Assembly (NCBI GenBank): GCA_905221605.1
Contig: CAJNDS010000913.1
Location: forward strand, 124,501-188,500
Direction of reading: 5' to 3'
Length of the DNA: 64,000 nt
Source of the DNA: Symbiodinium natans
Taxonomy: Eukaryota > Sar > Dinophyceae > Suessiales > Symbiodiniaceae
Under the pieces are notes generated by a model. It made no database searches. It saw only the letters and a list, made by a program, of their open reading frames with translations, and was not told where the DNA came from. Each line of letters opens with the position of its first letter. The first letter of the stretch is position 1. Positions 34,142 through 46,404 of this stretch are shown in pieces. Made by a program: the position numbers and the translations under genes.

Positions 34142-37100
34142 GAAGACGCGCAGCGTTGTGAGGTGGACACCAGACTCTGACATAGAGTGTTGGAAGAACG
34201 GGCTTCGATCAAACTCCAGCCGGTCAGGCTCCGGTGGCGGGTGTGGGTAGCCCAGAGTCACGGTGGCCTGTCAGGAGCTCGGACGGTGGTGTGTCTTGAG
34301 GGACAAAAAAACACGCACAGACGAGATAAGACAAGGGGGACCTTCAACGCGTAAAACACGACGGCCGAGTTCTCGGCGTGAACCTGGCCCGCGGGTGCTG
34401 AAACGGCCCCAAGCAGATCAGATCCAGCCGAGCTGTGCTATACGATGACGAAAAGCGCTGTATCTCGGTTCACGCTCACCACGCTAGGCCCTACCGCTAG
34501 GCATCGCTAGGCTGTAACAGTAGAGCCGGCAGCCTGCAGCACTTGGACGATGCCGTTGATGGTGAAGGCCTGTGCGTCGCAAAACTTTGTTTCGAGAGGA
34601 GAGCAAGCATTTTGCTGTAGAGCACAGCATGCATGTTTTAAGGCAGCAGAGCGCTTTACATTTCAGAGCCCGTTTCGCAAACACTGGCGACTCTGAAGAG
34701 CAGAAGAGCAAAGCAAAAACTTCACGTAACGGGGCCTGGATGAGGCCCCGTCGCATCGCTTCGTCCAGTCCCGCGATGGCCACGAGCTGCGCAGAAGCTA
34801 AGGAGTTTGCATCAACGGAAGAGAGAGCTGCAGCAAGCGAGGAAAAGAGAGAGAGAGAGAGAGAGAGAAAAAAATAGGGAGAGAGAGAAAGGCAGAAGAT
34901 GGGAGAGGCCCAAAAAGAAACCCAAAGAAGCGAAAGCGATGCGGGCGCTTCTGACGCACTTCTTTTGGACTGTGACCGGTCTGCGCGCAGGCCGCGCGCG
35001 GGGGCTGCGCACCAGCCATAAAGCCACAAAAAGGCCGATGCCAACATCGGCCTCCCTCTTCTCCTCTCTTCCATGTTAGGACAGCCTGTCCCAAAACATG
35101 TCCTGAGAGGGACAGGGAATCCGCTTCGCCGCGTGAACCAGACTTCACACTTCAGGATCGCTGGCCATGCGGAAGCACGTGCAGGCACTCCGAAGAGCAA
35201 TTTTACAAGCAATTAGAGAACTAAGTAGAGAGAGTGCAGTTGCAGTTGGAGCGCAGCTGCGCACAGCTGTGCGCAGCCTGCGCTGCCTTCATTTCACGGC
35301 CGAGAATTTCCAATTAGTTTTTTCAGCGCATGATATTCAACAGAGGCGCAGGCAGAAAAGTTAGGAATGGCACGCGACGAGGCTGTACACAGGTCTACCC
35401 CCTACCGTGCAGTTCTCTCAGACTCTCCAGGACAGGGGCCTTGGAGGCAGCGCTTCGTTGAAGTTGAGAACCAACTCTACATTCGTGTTCTGTCGCCATC
35501 TCCGAAGAGCAAGCTTGAAGCGTCTGACGTGACTTCAAGCGGGTGAACCACTTCTGCAGCAACCTCAATTTGGCGTGGGGGATGCACCCTCCCATGCCCC
35601 CATTCCCTCTCCGTCACGATGTCTTAGGATCAGAAGTCGGTACAAGGCCGCGCGCCTCCGTCACAATGGACTCTGGCGTTCGCATTGGCATTTCTTCCAA
35701 CGGACACCTGGCAAAGCAAAAGCTGGTGGCTGCAGAAGCCTCCATTGATTCCCTCCATTTAAATAACTTTTCTGCTGGAGAATTGAAAACCCTACTTGCT
35801 AATTGTTGTTACAGCCACCCGCACCTGGCTCTTTGCGGGGTTTGCCGGAGGTCATTTTCCAAGACAGTGCACAAAGAAGTTGGAGTCAGCCTCGAGAAGG
35901 TTCTGGAGGGTCCAGGGGTCTGCTGTTCTCAGGGTTTCCGCAAGGTTTCTCTCTTCTCCTGTGGACCCAGGCAGGTCGAACTCCTTCACTGAGACGTTCG
36001 GACCTGCGCCCAGGATCTGAGAGAAGCATGCTATAAGCATTCTAGAAGCCTGGAGCGGAGGGCTTCAAAGCATAAGCTCTTCTAAAAGCTCTGAAAAGCG
36101 CCTGGAGAGGCTCCAGGACGACAGTCTAGGAAGTCAGGGGACTGGAGCGGCTGCAACGTTCTGGCCTCCATGCTTCCCCCACTGCCACAAAGACTTGTTC
36201 AGGTGGGCCACTTCAGCTCGTATATCCAGATCACATCCACGCCTAACTGGGGGGGGTGGGGGGGGTGGGGGGTTCGGGGGGAAGAGGCTCCTCTCTTCTT
36301 CTCTTCTCTTCTCCTCCTTCTTTCTTCTGGCGCAGGCTCTTTGGGCGGCGGGGGGGCCTGGTCCCCTGCTCAACTCAACTCAGCTTCCGGAAAGGTTTGA
36401 AGGCCAGAAGGCCTTTGAAGGCCAAGGCCGGCGCGTGAGGAGCCAAATGAGCTGGGACGGGGCTCCGGACCTCGCAATGCGAGAGCTCCTTTTCTCTCCA
36501 GAGTCTCTACTCCTTTGCTGCCCATGCTCCCATTCTCAGCTCATTCTCCGGGGTCAGGAAGGGCCGCTCCGGCTTTTTTTCGGGGCCCCGGGCTGCGCGC
36601 TGAGCCTCATCGCACCTCGGAGAAGAGATCGGAAGAACTCGACATGGGCGGGAATATCACCATATATAACCCCCCCCCCTCCCGGCCCCTCCCCCCCCCC
36701 CGGAAAAGTGGGCGCAGAACGTGACACGTGAGGGAGCTGAGCGAAATTGAAGAAAAAGCAGCAGGACAAGAAAAGCAGCCCCCGCCCCCCGAGTTCGCAG
36801 CCGTCTCACGACGCCTCGCAGCTCCGGCATCCGGGGCACCTCTTGCGCCAGGCTGACGGCCCGGACATCGTTGGATCCGAGCCACTCCGAGGTCCCGATA
36901 CTCTTCCCGAAACCCTCATTTTCCCTAGACCTTCACAAGGAAAGGGGCCTCCGAGGCTTTCAACCGCTTCAATCCCCCTTTCACACTTCTCTTGACCCCG
37001 CATCTTTCGGAGCTTTGAAGGCCCTAAGGCCCCTTCGCCCGCATCCGGTCAAAGAGCTCGAAGCTCAAACCTCCCAAAACGAATCTTAGATCCAAGTCGG

Positions 37101-37725
37101 AAGGCCTGTGGTTTCCACTGGGCCGCTTTGAGCCTGGGAAGCCTGTACGCATCACGCTGTCAATGCACAGAGAATCGCGCTCTCTCTCTCTCTCCCTCTC
37201 GCTGTACACTTAGCCCCCCTTCTCTCTCCTTCTTCTTCTTCTTCTTCTTCTTCTTCTTCTTCTTCTTCTTCTTCTTCTGTTGGGCTTGAAGGCCCGAGGG
37301 CCTCTCTCTCGCTCTCTCTTTCTTTCTTTCTTGGTGGCGTGGGGGCATGCCCCGGTATTCGGGGACCCTCAGTTGCCACAGAGAAGGAAAGGGCTGGTGA
37401 GTGTGGTGCTTTTTTCCCCCTCCCCGCTTCACATGACATGCCATGCCCCCCCTTTGCGCCTGACTCTTTCTTTCTTTCTTTCTAGGGGCTTGGGGCCGGA
37501 GCCCCGGGCATCTTTACCCGCCCCTGTATTTGGGGTGGTACGTTGGTTCGGGTTGGGTGCCTCGGTGCAGCTGGTGTTGTCGTGCCTACCCCCCGACCCT
37601 TGAGGTGTCATACTCTTCTTCTACCCCTCTTGGCTGAGGTGTTATACTCTCTCTCTGTCTCCCTGTCCCTCTCGCGAGCCTCTGAGCCACAGCAGCCACC
37701 GCGTCCGGTGAGCCTCTACAGAGAC

Positions 37726-37768
<43 letters not shown>

Positions 37769-40700
37769 GAGCGAAACAGAGCTAGAAGAAAAACCGAAAC
37801 ACGACTCTCAAGAAATTGTGATCAACTGGCACTTAGCAGAGCGTTCAAGACTTCTATTCTGAGCATCATGGAATCGTCTGTGGAAGAGAGAGTGCAATGT
37901 CGAGCACTATGTCGAGCGGTGAGCAGGCTACTGCCTTGGCTTTGGGGAATCTGGGAGGAGTCGGGGTAAGCGGCATTTCCCCAACATTCTGCGCCGTGGC
38001 GCGCCTGGTGGGCTGGGAACTTTGCCCAGGCGGACTCTTGACACCACTTCCTCTGCCTGCAAGAGAAAGCAGCAAGACAACATGTCGCACTTAACTTCAG
38101 AAGAGGAGCTAACTACGAATAAAGTCTGCAGCCGGGAGAACCCAGGGGAACCGGGTTACCCAAGTTACCCCCAGCAGCCCCGTCACCAAACCTCCGCCGT
38201 GGTCGCCATCAGCGGCACCCGGTCTTCCACGTACTCCTCCCGGTAGTGCGAACCTTCACCACTTCTTCGGAGTGAAGTGGCATTACATTTACACTATGTT
38301 ACACTTCTTTTCCTTCTGTGATGCTGCGTAGAGCGGCCCGACACACCCCTCAAAACAAACGGCCCAAGTTAAAGGACCGTACTAGAAGGAGGGGCCCCGG
38401 CGAGCACCGCAGCACATCATGTAGGCGCGGGAGCAGTCCTCAGAAATTTCAAGCTCAAGCGGAAGCGGTGGCCGGGATGGATTGGCGGAGCACCAACAAG
38501 AAGCAGCGCAGCCCCCTCGTAAGACCAGCGCATCACCGTCCATGCTCTCCAATTCAAGGGGCTCTCTGAAACTCAAGGAACTCTGCTCAGACATGTACAG
38601 GCTTCTGGCCCAGCATTAGCGCAATGTGCTTGAGATGCGCCATATGCGCCCTTCCATCTTTACCTTCATCTTTGGCATCAGCTGGCAGCTCTACAGCTGC
38701 TTTTGAGCCCATGGAGAGGCGGCCGGAGGCTTCGGAGGCGCTTTTGGGGACAAAATTCTCAGACTTTTGAAGCCTGAGAGTTGGTCTTGAAAGCAATTCA
38801 AGAGGGCTCTGAGTGCCTTGACCATCTGCTTCACAGGGTTCGCGATCGTGTAGATGTTTCGCATCGAGTTGGTGATCACCTCACAAAAAGCGAGAACTCA
38901 CCGAGTACTAGTTGGAAAAACAGCCCTCGAAGCGCCGAACCCTCAGAGCTCAAAGAGCTCACTTTGAGCACGCAAACACCTCGGCAGAACTCCGGCGGCC
39001 TCCGGAGCCGGCACCTTCTCTTCGCCTCGGCTCCAAAAACTCTCCGCGCTGCACTGCACGCCTGCTGCCTCTAAAAGCCGTTTGCTCTCTCCGGCCTGCC
39101 ACGGTGTTGGCCAGGATCGCCTTGCCGCGGTCGGCCTCACACCTCAAGCTCAAGGGCTCTTTGGCTCTCTTCAGCTCGGCCGCCTAGCTCCCCTCCCTTC
39201 ACACTGAACCAGCCTCGTGAGCACGCGGGGCGGCATGGAACGGATTGGTATTCAGAAAATTGAGCGAAAATGATTATGAGTGATTGAGGGACCGACAGAA
39301 TGGAGAGAGCTGCACATGCCTGACCGGCTCACAAACATGAGAGAAACCCCCCCCCAAAACTGCAGCCCAGAATCAAGTCTGCCAAACTGTTTTTCACAGC
39401 TTCAGCACTATGACTGCATCTTATAGTCTGAGCCTTGGCCCCGTCAAGCAGGCATCCCGCCTGCTCGTTCACGTGCTGGTCCATCGGATGCCAATACATG
39501 GCGGTCACCAGAGCCTTTACACGAGAAGAGACTGCGACTGCCGCCTTTATCTGGCCTTTGTGCCCTTCAATGTCGTGTTGGGTAGAGCCGCCAGGTGCCG
39601 GCAAGTGACTTCAATGCCTTTGGCATTGATGACAGCCACCTGGAAATACAGTGCATCACTTGGACAGGTGATTGCCGGTGCTTCTGGCGGCGTGACCCCT
39701 AAACTAAGCTGCGTTGGGCACTGACTACTCTTCAGCGTTCAGATGAGCGCTTCGCCTGATTCTGTCAATGGGAAGTGGCAGCTGCCCACCTTGGCATCGT
39801 CTGAACCAGCCACCATGCCCAGGGCATAGGCGCCGCTCATCTAGGCGGATGTGCAAGTACGAGTATAAGGTTTGCGGTTCGAGCTTGGAAGGTCACGGCC
39901 TGCACACCCTGTGTCTCGGGGTACTTGGCCATTGCAGCAATGATGCAATCGATGTAGCCAGCCTCGCAATCATGCTGCTCTTGGCCAGTTGCGCAGGCCA
40001 TGCGCATGCAATGCCCCTGGCCTGAAGAAGCTTAGCAGCCGCCTTGTACTCTAAATCATGATGACAACTAGCGACTCAGCTACACATAAGTATGCGAACA
40101 TCCGGAAGGCATCGGGATCGGGATGTGGCCTCCGGCCAAAGTGTCAGGCCTGAGAGAATCCGAAGGCAGTGCTCCTGATCTCGGCGGCGCCCATTCTTTG
40201 GCAGATTCTGTCCCCCCCCCCCCCCCCCAACCCTAGGAAAGCCCCAGACGATTGCAGCATTTTTATCAGCAGTCCTGGATCAGAGGGAAGTCGATGAAGA
40301 ATCTCATGACCTCCCAGCTGAAAAGACGCTGAAAGCATTCCCCCAACGTTGCGCTTGCGTTGGCCCTCAGAGAGCCTGCAAAGTGATCTCGATACCACCA
40401 TACTGCATAATTTGTGGACGACACCTAGCCGAGAACGCGAAACAGGCCTGATGGTGAGCAGAGAGCAGACAGAGCAGAGATCAGAGAAGTGCAGAGCTGG
40501 GCAAGCTGCTCCTGGTTCGTCGAGATTGCTGCTAGCAGGTTCATCTGGCAAAGCTGACGGCTTGGCCAAATCAACTTCCAAGGCTCACGAACGAAAAGAG
40601 CAGCAACAACTGAAAGCCCGTTGAGTTGCAAACACCTTGCAAACACCTTTGCAAACATGCATGATGTGCCCCTTCTGTGATGAGTTCCACTGTTCCTTCA

Positions 40701-41904
40701 TCTGTGGACCTCGCGCGCATGACATCTCATGAGCAAACTTAGTCATGTAAACGGATAAAAAGGGCAGGACCTTGTGTCTGCAGCGGACCGGATGGCGTTG
40801 AGGATCGCAGGAATCCCCTGTGCCTGGAACAGGCCAGCCTCGCAACAGGTCGGAAGCAAACTGCAAGCCATTCGGGTTTACTAATTTCGACCTAAAACGA
40901 ATTGAGTTACAGGCAGCTGAATTCTTAATCTTGCATTAGCCCGCACTGCCTGAATGGACGGAGAATTCCCGCAAAGAGTGGCGAGGCCTTGGCGTGACTT
41001 GTGGAACACTTGGAACGACTCAAACTGGAGCGAATCTCGTCAGGGGCACTTGTGGAAAAAAATTGCGTCGCCACCAAGCACTCTCTTGAACTGCACCCTG
41101 AGCGCCCCGGCATTTCAGTCCAAGCGCTTGGACATGAGGGTTGGCGGCATGGGCCTGGAAAGCTCTCTTGGACAAAATGTGCATTCACCCCCTCGAGGCA
41201 AACGGGGCTCTGCTCGGCTTCCACGCCTGCATGACTTGAAGGAGCACGGGAATAAGGCCGGCCGAGACCAGGGCGTCCTTCACTTTGAGCACACTGAGGG
41301 GGCATCTTCGAAAGCCCACTTGGGGAGGAAAGCTTTGGGATGTTCGTCTGCGCGATGCCGTGCTCTTCACAATAGTCACTATGTGATCCCCCATGCCTTG
41401 CAGCCCTCGTGCTTCGCCAACTCGTTGATCATCTGCAACGCGCTGATTGCAACCTCCACAACTGAAAAAAAAAAACAGAATACTCAAAACCACTTGAAAC
41501 ACCCTCCCCTCCCCCCCCCCCCCCCCGCCCCCCATTTTCCCCATTCGTTCTTTTGGAGAGCAGCTAGCTCGGAGGCAGCTCTAAAGCAGCCTGAGATCGC
41601 CGAGTGATAGCAGTGTGTTCTTCACCGCAAGAACTCCGCCGGCATCGATGATCTGCTCAAAGCATTCTCAATCCGAGAGGGCGCATATCAAGGGAGGGGG
41701 GGGGGGGGGTACTTCAACAAAATAGCAAGAAGAAACAACCAGAAGAGAGGCCACCCCGGCAACGGCAAGGGCACTGAAACGGCTTAACCCTCTCTCAGCC
41801 AGTCCGGAGCCTGCGTGGCATACTCCGGATGTACGCCTCACTCTCCCAATATGTCAACATGATCTCTCCCACCGTATTAAGCCCTCTCGCAAACTCACTG
41901 TACA

Positions 41905-41943
<39 letters not shown>

Positions 41944-43115
41944 GAATCCTCTTCCAACTTCTCAGTCTCTATGCGCACGCCACTGTATGCCGGCGGCCAG
42001 GGGAGACAACGCCGACAAGGCGTAGCGATGGATCACCGCGTCCTGCGCTGAACAGGCCGTGAGAAGCGCTGAGGAAGAGTGAAGTGCGCCGCTACGGTGT
42101 GAAGCTAACGGTGAGAGCCGCTGAGAGCCGCTCTCACGCAGCTTGAGGTGAGAGAGAAAGAAAATGTAGCAATGATCAAATTGAGCTCTTGCTTGGGGGC
42201 GGGGAGGGTTGTCGGCGCGTCGGCGTGTCGGCGTCTCTCTCCTGCGCGAAGTGGTTCATCGCCGCGATCAGCGGCCGGATGCCACCACCCTGTGACTGCG
42301 GCTCAGTGCTCGGTGCTCAAGCCCGTGCAAAGCTGGGCCGTGCAGATGTTGGTAGCGATTGCTCTGAGACTTTTGCATATTAGAAACATAAGAAGCACTT
42401 CTTTAGAAGTACCACACCTGGCTTCGGGCCATGGCTCGGACTGATGCTTCCCTTCTTTCGTGGCTTTCAATGGTCACACACCGCCGGCTCCCACACCTCA
42501 ACTAGGTGTCAATGCCCAGTAGCATTCTCAGATAAACAACTACTGGATCACGTAAAGTCGCAAGATGTGCCAAGTATCCTACGATTCCTCGAGGCATGAT
42601 TTACCCAGACGGCCACAGTGAACGAATTCGCCGTGAAACCAACCCCTTCGAGGTTCAGACTGTTGAACCCCACTCATGAGGAACTCGGGTCACTGAGCTG
42701 AACCATAGCCAAGTGCCCCAGCAATATGCCCATAGTCCCCGCATCAGCAAGAGGTTCTACAGCTCTGGTCATTTACAGATCGTGCTACCATGCGTGGCCG
42801 CCCAAGCCGCATCCGGCGGAGCCTCTGCCACGACACAAATGCGGAGCTTCAAAACGATGCGAGTCCAGCAACTACGATCTTCTCATCCTCCGAGGCCATG
42901 GCTCCCTGGTCGTGCTTTTCTTGGGGCCCACCCAATCCTCTTCCCATCCTTTCCCCCCCCCCCCCACCCCCACCTCCCATCCCCTCGATTTTGGTGTATA
43001 GCCGCTATAGCCTTGATGGAACCCAACCCCCGAGGTCCCTTGCTACTGCACGCGTGGGCGATGTCCCCCCAAAGCACGGCTCTCTGCAACTGTGGATAAC
43101 ATCGTCTCCATCATG
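29975..43115 (-). CDS. Armadillo-repeat protein gene(s), many short exons
   Basis: More than twenty short - strand exons read as armadillo repeats (about 42 residues, two or three helices), which form protein-binding superhelices. Clear ones: 43083-43115 (MMETMLSTVAES), about 42290-42240 (GGGIRPLIAAMNHFAQER), about 41660-41610 (QIIDAGGVLAVKNTL), about 41460-41410 (VVEVAISALQMINELAKHEG), about 41290-41230 (DALVSAGLIPVLLQVMQ), about 41000-40935 (LATLCGNSPSIQAVRAN), about 40830-40775 (AQGIPAILNAIRSAAD), about 39965-39911 (GYIDCIIAAMAKYPETQGVQ), about 39545-39440 (ALVTAMYWHPMDQHVNEQAG), about 34795-34725 (LVAIAGLDEAMRRGLIQ), about 34562-34500 (AFTINGIVQVLQAAGST), about 32500-32458 (VGEQGCAAIANLALDE), about 32095-32040 (AFGLGALGNLATAED), about 31780-31720 (RVQHFACLALSNFAHDDANK), 30677-30621 (EQACGALANLGVNQQNMA) and 30268-30223 joined by a GC-AG intron to 30163 (PTEPGVQ + ENGCFAL). 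One or several genes; ends not found. Confidence 0.6.
32570..32592. repeat. GA microsatellite
   Basis: About eleven GA units inside the armadillo region, in a presumed intron. Confidence 0.85.
32771..32885 (-). repeat. Degenerate telomere-like tract (CCCTAAA type)
   Basis: Repeated CCCTAAA/CCCTGAA/CCCTTAA-like words with spacers. It reads as decayed TTTAGGG repeats on the - strand. Confidence 0.4.
34110..34139. repeat. GA microsatellite
   Basis: About fifteen GA units; a presumed intron of the armadillo region. Confidence 0.85.
34845..34890. repeat. GA-rich tract
   Basis: Imperfect GA run broken by poly-A. Confidence 0.75.
35852..36040 (-). CDS. Open frame/exon inside the armadillo region
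   Basis: A 62-codon - strand frame with GAGPNVSVKEFDLPGSTGEE then RNLAETLRTADPWTLQNLLE. It is coding-like, with no repeat signature and no certain family. It may be a linker exon of the armadillo gene or an exon of a separate gene. Confidence 0.3.
   Translation of the reverse strand: MLIACFSQILGAGPNVSVKEFDLPGSTGEERNLAETLRTADPWTLQNLLEADSNFFVHCLGK
36249..36281. repeat. Poly-G rich tract
   Basis: G runs broken by single T. Confidence 0.9.
36670..36701. repeat. Poly-C rich tract
   Basis: Two C runs separated by short interruptions. Confidence 0.9.
37228..37278. repeat. TTC trinucleotide microsatellite
   Basis: About seventeen uninterrupted TTC/CTT units, in a wider pyrimidine-rich stretch from about 37182 to 37480. 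Confidence 0.95.
37722..37762. repeat. GA microsatellite
   Basis: GA/GACA run followed by purine-rich sequence. Confidence 0.9.
38600..39160 (-). CDS. Non-armadillo exons within the armadillo region
   Basis: Three coding-like - strand pieces: about 39160-39085 (AKEPLSLRCEADRGKAILAN, ending near a CAG|GC donor), about 38880-38785 (VITNSMRNIYTIANPVKQMV, then KALRALLNCFQ) and about 38770-38640 (VPKSASEASGRLSMGSKAAV, then ELPADAKDEG). They share the strand of the armadillo exons and may be part of the same gene. No family is recognised. Confidence 0.35.
40212..40228. repeat. Poly-C run of 17
   Basis: Homopolymer in the armadillo region. Confidence 0.95.
41501..41533. repeat. Poly-C rich tract
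   Basis: C runs broken by single T and G. On the - strand it is a G-rich tract in a presumed intron. Confidence 0.9.
41696..41709. repeat. Poly-G run of 14
   Basis: Homopolymer in the armadillo region. Confidence 0.95.
41912..41940. repeat. CT microsatellite
   Basis: About fourteen CT units. Confidence 0.95.
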
Positions 43116-43529
43116 CTGAAGGAAAGCCACACACTCGCACACAACCTCTACCCACCCTTCAGCTTGTGGCCAGGCCGAGGCGGGTTGCATGAACCGTGCT
43201 CTGACATCTTCGCACTGCAGCATTCACTCAAGAGCCCCTTGGCCTTTCTGCGACCGCCATAGCAGCTTGTCTTCCATCTGCCCTTGCCTTCGCAAAGCAA
43301 TCTCGCAAATGTGGCTGCAGATCAAGCGGCTCAAAGAATCGGGAAGATAGGCCAAGCTTGCACGACCCTCTGCTCTCCAAGGCATGGCCAACTTCTGCTC
43401 AACACTCGAGTAGGCGAGAACAGAGGATGTCGGTTCAACATGACGTCGTCACAGGCCTTCTCCCTACAAAAACAGCAACTCAAAGCAACAGCGCCTCTAT
43501 AACTTCCTTCGCCCTCGTGGCGTCCCTAC

Positions 43530-44165
43530 AAGCCTCTCAGAACCCTCCAAACTTCCAGCAGTTGAATCTTTGCTGGCCCTGTAGACGATGCAAATTGCCA
43601 TGGAGAGCTCCTGAGGATCCCAAAGACGAGTTTTCTTTACTAGGATCCTTACACAAGGTCCATACGTTCAAAACCTCACAAGCTTTAGGGCCGTTGTTGG
43701 GGTTGGGGGAGGGGGGGGGGGGGAGCCTTTTGGTTGTAGGTAGCAGCGGTGACAGCAACTTCGACAGAGAACTCACACACGAGAAGATCAATGCAGGTCA
43801 CCCACAGGTGGTCACCCAGGCCCCACCTCCGGCCCTTTGGTTTTCACCAGCTCTGGAAGCTTGGACCTACGAAGCGGCGCGCGAAAACTGGGAGAAGTCA
43901 GAGATTCCAAGAAAGCTGAAGAAAGAATGCAAAAGAGAGAACGCCAGGAAGTCCAACCCTTCTTCCCGAGCTCCGGCGATGAAGCGCTGTGCCACAGGTC
44001 CTTCCCCCAGAACTTCCCAGTTCCCAGTGTTCCCGGACCGCTCTTCGCCAAGACTGCTAAGTGCCACTGCTAAGTGCCACTGCTCTTGGCTGCTCCTTGC
44101 CGGACTGCTGCAACTGCGACATGTAGTCGCTGAAGTCGCAGTACATAGCAACATTCTGAAGCCTG
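43530..44165 (-). CDS. Short exons upstream of the armadillo region
   Basis: Two coding-like - strand pieces: about 44160-44080 (NVAMYCDFSDYMSQLQQSGK) and about 43640-43565 (WDPQELSMAICIVYR, ending near a G|GC border). No family is recognised. A 299-codon + strand frame across the same bases has no signature and is not called. A poly-G run lies at 43705-43723. Confidence 0.3.
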
Positions 44166-46400
44166 TCAGACGCTTGAGCCTACCTGCACAAGATCCCTCT
44201 ACATTATCTGGCAGTCACCCGGAAAGAAAGGTTCACACATGCCCTCCGTCAGGTTGAATCTGCGCCTTGTTTCTCATTTCACGTGTCTTTCGAGTCGTTG
44301 AGGAGAGCCGAAACCGAATGAGCCCGGTCCAATGGACAAACAACGAAGAAAAGCATGTTGTAAATCCTCTGACTTCAATGGCAAAAAAACTAAACACTCT
44401 CTCCCTTTCAGGCGCCTGGACATCTTGGACTCCTGTGCCCGGGCCCGGTCACCTGAGACTTGAGCTTCAGTAACCAGCCCTTTGCTCTCTCACCCGAGAT
44501 GTGTCTCACTTAAGGCGTGTCTCACTTAAGAGCCGTGTCGCATGAACTGCGAGTGCATATGCATGGGTTTTTTGTCTGAGACGTTCTGAGACTTCCCCCC
44601 CGTGCTGTTGTCCGGCCTGGCGGCCGCAGGCGCCCGGGGCGTGAGCTTGAAAGCGAGCCGCCTCCCCCGTATCTCCCGTGTGGGCAACACCAAGAGACTA
44701 AACACTTCTAGGAGGCGAGATATGGTGCCGTGGTGTGCTCTCTCAGGTGCTCAGAGCACAAGCGCCTGCCGAGGCGTCGCTCGCGGCGGCTCCTGGCTTA
44801 GCTGCGACATGCTGTTCGACCGTTTCGGATGGGAAAGATCATTGCTCAAAGAGGCTCCTTCTTGCGAGGCTTTGCTGACCTGGTGTCGAGATTCAGTGCA
44901 ATGTGCATATAACTACTCTCGCAGTACTCTAGTAACTCTAGAACTCTCGCCTTGAAAAGTGGCCAGCTCTCCACCGACTCCTCTCTCAGGAGCAGAAGAA
45001 CTTGAGAGCACGCAGCCACTGACAATCTGTAGGGCACTAAACTTTGGGCACTACTTGGGGGCAATGCACTTGAGATCAAGTCCACCTTCCCTGGGTCGGC
45101 TCCTCTCCCGCGCCGTCCGGACGAAAGCCGAAGTCCACGGCCTCCAGGAACCCCAGCAACCGCTACCCCTGAGCTGTAGAAGAGCAAGACTCGCAGAGAG
45201 AACCCCCCCCCCCCCCCAAGCGGCGCCACTTCAAGCTCGAATCGTGGGCCTCAGGTCTTCCTTGGCGCGTACTTTGTCCGGTCTTCCTTGACAAAACGCG
45301 TCCCAAACATGGCCGTCGCACGTCGAGGCGATGAGATGGGGCCCATCAGATGGGGTGGAGGGGGGAGGGGGCCAACATTGCAGCAACATCGCGTGCCTCC
45401 TCTCGTGCAACTTCCCGGAGCCTTCAGGCAATTTAACGGTTCTTCAACAAGCGGCGCACAGTTTGAGAAGCACTGTATAATCACATTCCTGTAGAACCAC
45501 GGTAGAATGCGCAGAACAGCCCAGGTCAAATTTGGTCCACTCGAAAGGAGATGTCCGAGAATCCAGCTTCCAACCACAGGTTCTTTGAACCTGGCGCAGC
45601 GGAACGAGAAAAGCCAAAAGCCACCAGCTAAACAGCCAAGCTACACTCGGGCAGTAAGACTCGCCAGGGCGACCCGAGCGAGGAATCACCATCTTGCGAT
45701 GGCGGCGCCTCGTTCAGTGACCTCTCGTCACAAGAGACTTCGCGAAAAATTACAAATAAATAAATATGCATAAACATAAATATAAATGTATATATAAACT
45801 ATAGCTTCACTGTATGCCACAGCATGATTATTGCAGCGCTCTGACGATGCTCACCCGTAAAGTCACTGGTCCAGGGCCCGGGCAGCATGCTGTGGCTTGA
45901 CATGCGCGAGCTGGAGAGCAGGAACTGCGGAGCAGGGGGCGGGGGACGCGCTTCTTCGGCGTGTGTTAACAGTTTTTTACAATCCCTCGCGGGGGGGCGC
46001 TCTCGGCACAAAGCATCGGGCAAAGCAGATGGCGAAGCCACGCCTCGGTCTCGAAGGCAGATGACATGGCGGAGCCGGAACGCCTCCAAAGAGAACCGCT
46101 CTGAGTGGGAAACTCAGAGCAACGAAGAGTCTGAGCTGAGGTTGGCTACTGCAATTTTTCCTGTGCCAGGCCACTATGTTGTGTCGTCCCTGCTTGCCAT
46201 GTTGGGTGCTGCTAGTGCTCTCCGGCCAACAAAGTGGTATGACATGGTATGTCCGCTTGGCTTCGGTTGATTGTCACAACCTGCTTGCGCTCAACATGCG
46301 TGGTTTGCTCCCAATTCGTTGTCTTGTCCTTCCTCCATGCTATTCTGTTGAGTCGCTATGTCAGTGACCATCCTGCGACCTCTCTGATTGCCCCTTTTGC
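44166..46400. other. Stretch without a confident gene
   Basis: A - strand frame at 44846-45229 (REESVESWPLFKARVLELLE) may be an exon. Otherwise only short unlinked frames, a poly-C run (45203-45217) and an A/T-rich piece (about 45750-45800) are seen. Confidence 0.35.
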
Positions 46401-46404
46401 AGTG

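Noticed and set aside
35852-36040. Similarity of LPGSTGE to an aldehyde-dehydrogenase-type motif
   Set aside because: A short match only; no catalytic or cofactor motifs nearby.
36600-37800. Short Ser/Arg- or Glu/Arg-rich frames over CT and GA repeats
   Set aside because: Simple-sequence translation; no supported start, splice site or motif.
43358-44257. 299-codon + strand open frame
   Set aside because: Runs through a poly-G tract, has no family signature, and overlaps better - strand exons.
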